A stretch of DNA of 14,533 nucleotides from NCBI GenBank assembly GCA_026394095.1, contig JAPKYY010000831.1, positions 1 through 14,533 of the forward strand, read 5' to 3'. Shown here one piece after another: positions 1 to 5,438 of this stretch; position 1 is the first letter of the stretch; each line of letters starts with the position of its first letter. Under the pieces are notes generated by a model, which had not been told where the DNA came from, did no database searches, and worked only from the letters and a program-made list of their open reading frames with translations. The translations under genes were made by a program, and so were the position numbers. This DNA comes from Acidobacteriota bacterium. Lineage in GTDB: Bacteria; Acidobacteriota; Terriglobia; Bryobacterales; Bryobacteraceae.

Positions 1-1
1 G

Positions 2-742
2 GCCAAGAACGACCCCGCCATTGCACCCAGCATGGTCTACGCCTACGCTGCTATCAAATCTGGCGTCCCCTTCGCCAACGGTGCTCCCAACCTGACCCAC
101 GACATCCCCGCACTACTCGATTTTGCCCGAGACCGCGAAGTACCAATCTGCGGTAAAGACTTCAAGACCGGCCAAACCTACATGAAGACGCTGATCGCCC
201 CTGGCCTCAAGGCACGTATGCTCGGCTGCTCTGGCTGGTTCTCCACCAACATCCTGGGCAACCGCGACGGCGAAGTGCTGGAAGATCCAGGCTCCTTCAA
301 GAGCAAAGAAGAAACCAAGCTCAGCGTTCTCGATCAGATCCTGCAGCCCAACCTTTACCCCGATCTTTATAAGGACCTTTTCCACTCGGTCAAGATCAAC
401 TACTATCCTCCGCGCGGCGACGAAAAGGAAGGCTGGGACAACATCGACATCTTCGGCTGGCTCGGCTATCCGATGCAGATCAAGATCGACTTCCTCTGCC
501 GCGACTCGATCCTCGCCGCCCCCCTGGTGCTCGACCTTGTTCTCTTCCTCGACCTCGCCCAGCGTGCCGGCATGAAGGGTGTCCAGGAATGGCTCAGCTT
601 CTACTTCAAAGGCCCGATGACCGCCCCTGGCCTCTACCCCGAGCATGACATCTTCATTCAGTTGATGAAGCTGAAGAACACTCTGCGCTGGATGCGTGGT
701 GAAGACCTCATCACTCACCTCGGCCAGGAATACTACGACTAG
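2..742 (+). CDS. ino1: Inositol-3-phosphate synthase, C-terminal part (5' end outside window)
   Basis: This is the C-terminal 246 codons of an NAD-dependent inositol-3-phosphate synthase, which converts glucose-6-phosphate to 1L-myo-inositol 3-phosphate in the cytoplasm, the first step towards inositol lipids and solutes. The frame is open from base 2, so the internal ATG at 32 is not the true start. Family signatures visible in order are GKDFKTGQT (a lysine-bearing active-site segment), GWFSTNILGNRDGEVL, a SKEETK stretch, VKINYYPPRGDEKEGWD, and DSILAAPLVLDL near the C-terminus; these match conserved blocks of the family recalled from known members. The end at EYYD is a natural stop. The N-terminal Rossmann part lies upstream of the window. 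The next gene begins 21 bases later on the same strand. The family call is firm; pathway use in this organism (phosphatidylinositol or a compatible solute) is not shown. Confidence 0.93.
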   Translation, partial: AKNDPAIAPSMVYAYAAIKSGVPFANGAPNLTHDIPALLDFARDREVPICGKDFKTGQTYMKTLIAPGLKARMLGCSGWFSTNILGNRDGEVLEDPGSFKSKEETKLSVLDQILQPNLYPDLYKDLFHSVKINYYPPRGDEKEGWDNIDIFGWLGYPMQIKIDFLCRDSILAAPLVLDLVLFLDLAQRAGMKGVQEWLSFYFKGPMTAPGLYPEHDIFIQLMKLKNTLRWMRGEDLITHLGQEYYD

Positions 743-749
743 AGCTTTG

Positions 750-755
750 TATACT
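750..755 (+). promoter_or_regulatory. Candidate -10 element (TATACT) for a near-leaderless transcript
   Basis: TATACT lies 8 bases before the GTG start at 764, in the short gap after the inositol synthase gene. No recognisable -35 is present at 16-18 bases upstream and no good Shine-Dalgarno precedes the GTG. If used, transcription would start at about 762-764. It may instead be chance, with the gene read through from upstream. Confidence 0.3.
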
Positions 756-763
756 AGCGGCGA

Positions 764-1153
764 GTGAAACGAAGCCTCGCCGCATCCTTCTTTGTTACGT
801 ATATCTTTGTGCTCGGCCTCTGGCCCACCAGCCGCTGGTGGACGCAGCTTAACATCATGACCTGGACGATGTACGCTCGCGGCATCGGCGACGGCACAGA
901 TCATCCTTTGGTCGAAGCAACATTTAAGGATGGGTCCAGGCTGGTTTTGCCAACGAAGCAAAAAAGGCCCTTCTACTACCTCTATCCACCCGCAACGCAG
1001 AGCGCAACCCAAAGCGCCCTCTTTCGATTCACAGAGAAACCTCGCGTCGTCGATCGACTCGCCGCCCACATCTGTCTGGCCCTCCCCGACGCCAAGGTGA
1101 TTCACTATTCTGAGACCGATGCTGCCGAAAGGTCTTTTCCTTGTCAGCACTAG
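764..1153 (+). CDS. Small membrane-anchored protein of unknown function, upstream partner of an HTTM protein
   Basis: I do not recognise this 129-residue protein. It starts with GTG at 764; no other start lies between the upstream stop and this codon. Residues about 4-21 (SLAASFFVTYIFVLGLWP) form one hydrophobic segment after a KR pair, so it is probably an N-terminal signal anchor with the remaining ~105 residues outside the cytoplasm. The outer part is rich in aromatic residues (two WW/YY pairs) and has two cysteines, one near residue 105 and one three residues from the end. Its last codons overlap the start of the following HTTM-DCC gene by 13 bases, so the two are very likely translationally coupled and may form a membrane complex. 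That role is inferred only from context. A long antisense frame across this region (113-1150) is a shadow of this gene and the inositol synthase gene. Confidence 0.68.
   Translation: MKRSLAASFFVTYIFVLGLWPTSRWWTQLNIMTWTMYARGIGDGTDHPLVEATFKDGSRLVLPTKQKRPFYYLYPPATQSATQSALFRFTEKPRVVDRLAAHICLALPDAKVIHYSETDAAERSFPCQH
1127..1132 (+). promoter_or_regulatory. Ribosome binding site that fixes the TTG start of the HTTM-DCC gene
   Basis: GAAAGG sits 8 bases before TTG at 1141, inside the end of the preceding gene. The HTTM frame has a stop at 1111-1113 and no ATG or GTG between that stop and 1141, so TTG with this site is the only plausible start that keeps the N-terminal helix region. Confidence 0.55.
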
Positions 1154-2214
1154 ATCTGCTTCTCAACCATATTGACGAGAAGACTCAGCCCCAGCCCATC
1201 GGCCTCGCACGCATCGGCCTCGGCCTCACTGCAATCATGATTGCGCTCGTAACGCATCGAGACATCCTGAGCCTCATTGAGCCCGGAACATTGCAGCTCC
1301 CCGTCTTCAGTTGGGTTCCGCTGCTCAACAAAACCAGCCTCTATTTTCTAACCGCGTTTTCGCTCACTGTCAGCTTCCTGTTTACTGTCGGAGCCTTCGC
1401 CCGCTTCGCCGGCTTCAGCATCGTCGCTCTCATTGTTTATCGCCATCTCATGGATTGGAGCCTCTACCAGAACTACACAGCCATGCTGGCACTCTTCATC
1501 CTGTGCGCGAGCCTGGGCAACCCGGGATCAGCGATCTCTGTCAGTTCCCGGCCGCCCACTTTAGTGCCCCTCTGGCCACAGACCTTGATCAAGTTTCAGA
1601 TAAGCGTGATCTATTTCTACACTGCCCTCAGCAAATGCAACCCTCTTTTCCTCGAAGGTAGAGTTTTCAAGCAGAGTCTCACCTGGCTCGCCCCATGGGA
1701 TCATTCGGCCCTTTGGACTGCCTGCGCCATTGCCACGATCATCCTCGAATTCGCTCTTGTCATCTGCCTTTGGCTTCCTGCCACCCGGGCTTGGATGATA
1801 GCCCTCGGCACTGCGTTTCATCTGGGTATCCTCTTCAACTTCGGCTTCATATCCTCCTACATTGGATTTACGGTTGAATTCATTTCGATCTATCTGCTCT
1901 ACCTGCAGCCAAAGCTTGGCTCTCTCAAGGTCGTTTGGGACGAACACTGTTCCTTCTGTCGCAGCTGGATCAATTCCTTCCGCTTCCTGGATTGGTTCGG
2001 TGTCCTCAAACTTGAAGGGACTTCCGATGCAGGACTAGAAATCCTAGCCTTCGATGGCGCACACCAGTATGGAGGCTTCCGCGCGATCCGGGAGATTCTG
2101 GGCGTGCTGCCCATCACTCTCTACTTCGAGCCCTGGCTGCGCATCTGGCCACTCCCCTGGCTTGGGGACAAAGTCTATAAATATGTTGCTGCACGGCGGC
2201 ATTGCAAGATCTAG
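1141..2214 (+). CDS. HTTM-domain membrane protein fused to a DCC (DUF393) thiol-disulfide oxidoreductase domain
   Basis: This is a 357-residue polytopic membrane protein. Residues about 17-255 hold several hydrophobic helices and resemble the HTTM family, related to the transmembrane part of vitamin K-dependent gamma-carboxylase. Typical features are the opening PIGLARIGLGL and the FQISVIYFYTALSKCNPLFLEG segment near residue 155. Residues about 265-357 match a DCC (DUF393) domain: WDEHCSFCRSW with a C270-S-F-C273 redox pair, then a GGFRAIREILGVLP segment and the closing YKYVAARR. The usual DG before the first Cys is DEH here. The TTG start overlaps the upstream small gene and is supported by a ribosome binding site at 1127-1132. 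HTTM proteins in bacteria are mostly uncharacterised; redox chemistry at the membrane is plausible from the CxxC, but the substrate is unknown. The family calls are fairly sure; the function is not. Confidence 0.85.
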   Translation: MSALDLLLNHIDEKTQPQPIGLARIGLGLTAIMIALVTHRDILSLIEPGTLQLPVFSWVPLLNKTSLYFLTAFSLTVSFLFTVGAFARFAGFSIVALIVYRHLMDWSLYQNYTAMLALFILCASLGNPGSAISVSSRPPTLVPLWPQTLIKFQISVIYFYTALSKCNPLFLEGRVFKQSLTWLAPWDHSALWTACAIATIILEFALVICLWLPATRAWMIALGTAFHLGILFNFGFISSYIGFTVEFISIYLLYLQPKLGSLKVVWDEHCSFCRSWINSFRFLDWFGVLKLEGTSDAGLEILAFDGAHQYGGFRAIREILGVLPITLYFEPWLRIWPLPWLGDKVYKYVAARRHCKI

Positions 2215-2229
2215 CCCAGGTGCTATACC
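2202..2229 (+). promoter_or_regulatory. Candidate promoter TTGCAA-16-TATACC for the S9 peptidase gene
   Basis: TTGCAA (2202-2207) and TATACC (2224-2229) each match four of six sigma-70 consensus positions, with a 16-base spacer. Transcription would start about seven bases after the -10, at or next to the ATG at 2236, implying a leaderless or nearly leaderless message. There is no clear Shine-Dalgarno. This is inference from pattern only. Confidence 0.35.
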
Positions 2230-2235
2230 AATAGG

Positions 2236-4362
2236 ATGCGTCTGCTCCTCCTTGCCGCCCTCAGCCTCCAGGCTCAGTCTCCCTTCACTCTCGAGCAAAT
2301 CAAAAGCTACCCCTTCCCCAATGAACTCACCGCCAGCGGCAACAAACTAGCCTGGGCCGTAAACGAGCAAGGCCTCCGCAATGTTTATGTAGCCGAAGGC
2401 CCCGCATACAAAGCTCGACGCCTCACCAACTACAAGCTCGATGATGGCCAGGAACTCACCAGCCTCGCCATCTCCCCTGACGGCAAGTACGTGGTGGTTG
2501 TCCGCGGAGGAGAACATGGCTCCAACTGGGATGTCACCCAACCCGTAAACCCTGCCTCGCTACCAACGCCATTCAAAGTTCAGATCCTCTCGATCCCCTT
2601 CAGTGGAGGCGAGCCGAAAGTATTGGCCGAAGGCGACCAGCCGGAAATCTCTCCGCGCAGCGATCAGGTACTTTTCCAGCGTCAGGGCGGCCTCTACATC
2701 GTCCCCATCGATGGCAGCAAAGCTGCGAAGTCTCTGCTCACCGCACGTGGTTCCCTGAGTCAGGCGCAATGGTCCCCCGACGGCTCGCGCGTTGCCTTCG
2801 TCTCCAATCGCAACACGCATTCCCTCATCGGTATCTACCAAAACGACACGACGCCCATCCTCTGGCTCTCCCCTACAACCAACCGGGATGCCTCCCCGCG
2901 CTGGTCACCCGATGGCAAACAACTTGCATTCACGCGGCAACCATCGCAGGGCGGTGAGCCCCGGTCGATCCTCAATCCCGAACCTACGCCCTGGTCCATC
3001 TACACAGCCAACACAAGCAATGGCGAAGCCAAACGCATCTGGAGCAGCGGCAACACTCGTCGGGATGCCATGCCCACCACTCACGGTCAGGCCAACCTCA
3101 ACTGGGCCGCCAGGGGCCGCATCACCTTCCTGTCTAACGCCGACGGATGGCCACACCTTTACAGCATTCCTGAAGATGGCGGTACCCCGCTCCAGCTCAC
3201 CTCAGGCCGCTTCATGAATGAGTACATCAATCTGAGCCCGGACAAAACTTACCTCCTCTCGACTGCCAATACAGGCCCCGACTCCAAAGATATCGATCGC
3301 CGCCACATCCTCAAGATTCCTGTCGATTCCGCCAAGCCGCAAGTGCTCACCCCGGGATTGGGTATCGAATGGACAGCAGTGCCCACTACAGACGCACTCG
3401 CCTACATTGCCGCCACGGCCCAAGCCCCGCCGATGGTCACCGTCCTGACCCAGGGCAAGTCACAAACACTGGCCCCAGAGACGCTACCCGCCAACTACCC
3501 CGCCAAGGATTTGGTGATCCCACAGCAAGTCATCTTCAACGCCCCGGACGGCACAGCCATCCATGGGCAGCTCTTCCTCCCCAAAGACGGCCCCGCGAAG
3601 AAGCCTGCCCTTGTTTTTGTACACGGCGGCCCGCCTCGCCAGATGCTCCTTGGCTGGCACTATGGCGACTATTACGCGAACGCCTACGCCACAAATCAAT
3701 ATCTGGCAAGCAGAGGCTATATCGTTCTCAGCGTCAACTACCGCCTCGGCATCGGCTATGGCGCAGACTTTCAGCAAGCTTCGAATTCGGGCAATCGCGG
3801 TGCCAGCGAATATGGCGATATCCTCGCCGCCGGAGAATTCCTCAAGGCTCACCCACAAGTAGCCCCTAATCGCATTGGCGTCTACGGCGGCTCCTATGGA
3901 GGCTACCTTACGGCGCTAGCTCTGGCCCGCAACTCAAACCTCTTTGCGGCTGGGGTGGACATCCACGGCGTGCATAACCGTTTTATTGGCCGCAACCGGC
4001 CCGCTGCGGATGCAAGCTACGAGAAGTCATCGGATGCGAACGAGGCCCGCGAGATCTCCTGGCAATCCTCCCCGGTAGCCGACATTGCCACCTGGAAGTC
4101 CCCCGTATTGCTGATCCACGGTGATGACGACCGCAACGTGGAATTCGTCCAGACCGTCGATTTAACGCATCGTCTTCAGAAGCACAAAGTCCCCTACGAG
4201 GAAATAGTGATCCCCGACGATACACATCATTTCCTGCGCCATACCAACTGGCTCAAGATCGCCAGTGCCACCGCGGACTTCTTTGATCGCAAGCTCAAAC
4301 CAGCCCCCTATTTGGTTCGGCTGCGCGCGGGGAAATGCACCCGGGCAGTGATATCGATCTGA
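2236..4362 (+). CDS. Secreted S9 family (prolyl oligopeptidase/DPP-IV type) serine peptidase
   Basis: This is a 708-residue exported peptidase. A short signal peptide (MRLLLLAALSLQAQ) leads into a TolB/WD40-like beta-propeller covering roughly residues 60-400, with repeats of the SPDGKYV, SPDGSRV and SPDGKQLAF kind. Residues about 420-690 form the alpha/beta-hydrolase domain. The catalytic triad is visible by comparison with DPP-IV: Ser553 in GGSYGGYLT, Asp632 in HGDDDRNV, and His664 in PDDTHHF. Enzymes of this family cleave peptides, often after proline, in the periplasm or outside the cell. All catalytic residues are intact. The natural C-terminus looks to be near FFDRKLKP (residue ~689); the last ~19 residues are basic and unlike the family, because they are read out of frame from the remnant antitoxin gene that follows. 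The enzyme is probably still functional with a foreign tail. The start is the ATG at 2236, the only one that includes the signal peptide. Confidence 0.92.
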   Translation: MRLLLLAALSLQAQSPFTLEQIKSYPFPNELTASGNKLAWAVNEQGLRNVYVAEGPAYKARRLTNYKLDDGQELTSLAISPDGKYVVVVRGGEHGSNWDVTQPVNPASLPTPFKVQILSIPFSGGEPKVLAEGDQPEISPRSDQVLFQRQGGLYIVPIDGSKAAKSLLTARGSLSQAQWSPDGSRVAFVSNRNTHSLIGIYQNDTTPILWLSPTTNRDASPRWSPDGKQLAFTRQPSQGGEPRSILNPEPTPWSIYTANTSNGEAKRIWSSGNTRRDAMPTTHGQANLNWAARGRITFLSNADGWPHLYSIPEDGGTPLQLTSGRFMNEYINLSPDKTYLLSTANTGPDSKDIDRRHILKIPVDSAKPQVLTPGLGIEWTAVPTTDALAYIAATAQAPPMVTVLTQGKSQTLAPETLPANYPAKDLVIPQQVIFNAPDGTAIHGQLFLPKDGPAKKPALVFVHGGPPRQMLLGWHYGDYYANAYATNQYLASRGYIVLSVNYRLGIGYGADFQQASNSGNRGASEYGDILAAGEFLKAHPQVAPNRIGVYGGSYGGYLTALALARNSNLFAAGVDIHGVHNRFIGRNRPAADASYEKSSDANEAREISWQSSPVADIATWKSPVLLIHGDDDRNVEFVQTVDLTHRLQKHKVPYEEIVIPDDTHHFLRHTNWLKIASATADFFDRKLKPAPYLVRLRAGKCTRAVISI

Positions 4363-4532
4363 TGGTCGAGTTTCAACCGGGAGTACGAATCGGGTTGATC
4401 AAGTTCGCAACATTTATTGAGGACTTGGAGTCTCTAACGGGATCTCAAGTGGATCTTGTAACCAAGCGTGGACTCAAGGCTTGGGTTCGGCCAAATGTGC
4501 TCAAAGATGCCCGGCTAATCTATGCGGCATGA
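4305..4532 (+). pseudogene. N-terminally truncated MNT-type nucleotidyltransferase (MntA-like antitoxin) remnant
   Basis: In the frame that ends at 4530-4532 the DNA encodes PLFGSAARGE followed by MHPGSDIDLMVEF, which is the GS...DxD active-site signature of minimal nucleotidyltransferases, then LTGSQVDLVTKRGLKAWVRP and a terminal IYAA, as in MntA-type antitoxins. The first possible start codon is the ATG at 4335, after the GS motif, and the frame is closed upstream by a TGA at 4284-4286 that belongs to the peptidase sequence. The normal first 20-odd residues are missing. The product that can be made (65 residues) keeps the DxD but lacks GS, so nucleotidyl transfer is unlikely. In the family, MntA adds AMP to the HepT toxin and neutralises it. 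The end overlaps the HepT start by 11 bases, the usual arrangement for this pair. A deletion joining peptidase and antitoxin genes at about 4290-4308 is the simplest explanation. Confidence 0.8.
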
Positions 4533-4878
4533 GGCCTCATTTCTCAAAGATATCCTTATCGCATGTGGCAAAATTGAAGCCATCATTGCTTCGACTTCCG
4601 AAGAATCATTTCTGAGGGACGAGGTCTTGACTGCCGCCGTCCTTCATCACCTCACCGTCATTGGAGAGGCTATCGGTCGTCTTTCGATTGAGTTGCGACA
4701 ACGCCACCCAAAACTCCCATGGAAGCAGATTGTTGCGATGCGCCACAGAATCGTCCATGCGTATTTCGATCTGGACTGGCAAATTCTTTGGGACGCAGCA
4801 ATCGCGGATGTGCCAGAACTGAGCCAACAGATTCAGGGGATCCTTTCTGCAGATTTTCCTGAAATCGAACGAGGTTAG
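4522..4878 (+). CDS. HepT-like (DUF86) HEPN-domain ribonuclease toxin
   Basis: This 118-residue, all-helical protein belongs to the HepT/DUF86 HEPN family, the toxin half of MNT/HEPN modules. In characterised pairs HepT is an RNase that acts on cellular RNA and is silenced by AMP groups placed by the partner nucleotidyltransferase on the tyrosine of its active-site motif. That motif is complete here: R74-x4-H79-x-Y81 (RHRIVHAY). Other family marks are the early LKDILIACGKIE helix, VIGEAIGRLS around residue 50, PWKQIVAMR before the motif, and LWDAAIADVPEL near the C-terminus. Length is normal and no break is visible. The start ATG at 4522 overlaps the end of the antitoxin frame by 11 bases, so it was probably translated by coupling. 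With the antitoxin truncated, the toxin may be weakly expressed, inactive for other reasons, or held by an antitoxin elsewhere; the sequence does not tell which. Confidence 0.88.
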   Translation: MRHEASFLKDILIACGKIEAIIASTSEESFLRDEVLTAAVLHHLTVIGEAIGRLSIELRQRHPKLPWKQIVAMRHRIVHAYFDLDWQILWDAAIADVPELSQQIQGILSADFPEIERG

Positions 4879-4920
4879 TATCGCGGACACGGCGCTGAGC
4901 TACACGTTAACCTGTAAGTA

Positions 4921-5247
4921 ATGTCCGGCGCGCTCACCAATCCCCAACTCAAGCATCTGCGTGGTTTAGCCCACAATGCTCCCCCTGCCCTGCAACTGGG
5001 CAAAAAGGGTCTAAGTCCCGAATTCCTCCAGGTCTTCGAATTTACACTCTCAAACCAGGAACTCATCAAGCTCCGCTTTTCCAACTTTAAAGAAGAGCGC
5101 AAAGAACTCTCTGCTTCTCTTGTCGAATCCACTGGCGCTGCCCTGGTTTCACTCGTCGGCCACACAGCCGTCTTCTATCGACAAAGCCCAGACCCGGACA
5201 AGCGCAAGATCGTGCTTCCACGCCCCGCAGCCCCAAAGAAGGATTAA
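4921..5247 (+). CDS. yhbY: YhbY family (CRM domain) RNA-binding protein
   Basis: A 108-residue CRS1/YhbY (CRM) domain protein. Visible family features are LTNPQLKHLRGLAHNAPPALQLG, the GxxG RNA-contact loop as GKKG at residues 27-30, HEL-like NQELIKLRF around residue 45, and the closing LVSLVGHTAVFYRQS with a basic tail ending in KIVLPRP. CRM proteins bind structured RNA; YhbY in other bacteria is associated with pre-ribosomal particles, so a role in ribosome assembly is the likely one, in the cytoplasm. The ATG at 4921 gives the standard length. The Shine-Dalgarno is weak (GTAAG just before the start). The following 42-codon ORF begins two bases after this stop codon, so the two probably share a message. 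Confidence 0.93.
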   Translation: MSGALTNPQLKHLRGLAHNAPPALQLGKKGLSPEFLQVFEFTLSNQELIKLRFSNFKEERKELSASLVESTGAALVSLVGHTAVFYRQSPDPDKRKIVLPRPAAPKKD

Positions 5248-5249
5248 TC

Positions 5250-5378
5250 ATGCCAGACGGAAACGAAGAACGCGAAGACCTGAGAACTCGCCTCGAAGAA
5301 CAGAAGCGGGAGAACACCGAAACCTGGATCGACCGCGAAGACCTGATAGACGACGAACCCGAACGCGACGACTCCTAG
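5250..5378 (+). CDS. Small highly acidic protein of 42 residues, coupled to yhbY
   Basis: An ATG at 5250, two bases after the yhbY stop, opens a 42-codon frame ending in TAG at 5376-5378. An AAGGA within the last codons of yhbY is placed as a ribosome binding site. The peptide has 18 Asp/Glu and 7 Arg/Lys, a single Trp (residue 26) and no Cys. It contains two similar blocks, EREDL (residues 7-11) and DREDL (28-32). It has no signal peptide or membrane segment and is probably helical or disordered. It ends about ten bases before the hairpin terminator, so it would be the last gene of the + strand unit. I do not recognise a family. Placement, coupling and codon-like composition support a real gene, but conservation is untested. 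Confidence 0.55.
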   Translation: MPDGNEEREDLRTRLEEQKRENTETWIDREDLIDDEPERDDS

Positions 5379-5388
5379 CTGCAAATGA

Positions 5389-5426
5389 AAAGGGGCGCTA
5401 CCCGAAGGTAGCGCCCCTTTGTTTTT
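5389..5426. terminator. Bidirectional intrinsic terminator between convergent genes
   Basis: A perfect 14-bp inverted repeat (5389-5402 with 5407-5420, GC-rich core GGGGCGCTACC) closes a four-base loop. On the + strand it is followed by a T-rich tract (TTTGTTTTTT) and ends the yhbY unit. On the - strand the loop reads TTCG closed by C-G, the very stable cUUCGg tetraloop, followed by TTTT, and ends the TonB receptor gene, whose stop codon lies 13 bases before the tract. Confidence 0.92.
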
Positions 5427-5438
5427 TGATCTCAGTTC

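Noticed and set aside
113..1150. Antisense frame of 345 codons opposite the inositol synthase and small membrane protein genes
   Set aside because: It is a shadow: it covers a firmly identified gene on the + strand, has no recognisable domain, and its composition (E/V/G-rich) is what GC-rich third positions produce on the reverse strand.
4327..4336. GGGGAAA as a ribosomal slippery site at the peptidase/antitoxin overlap
   Set aside because: It does not fit the X-XXY-YYZ pattern in the peptidase frame, and by this point a slip would come after the GS motif, so it would not rescue the antitoxin.
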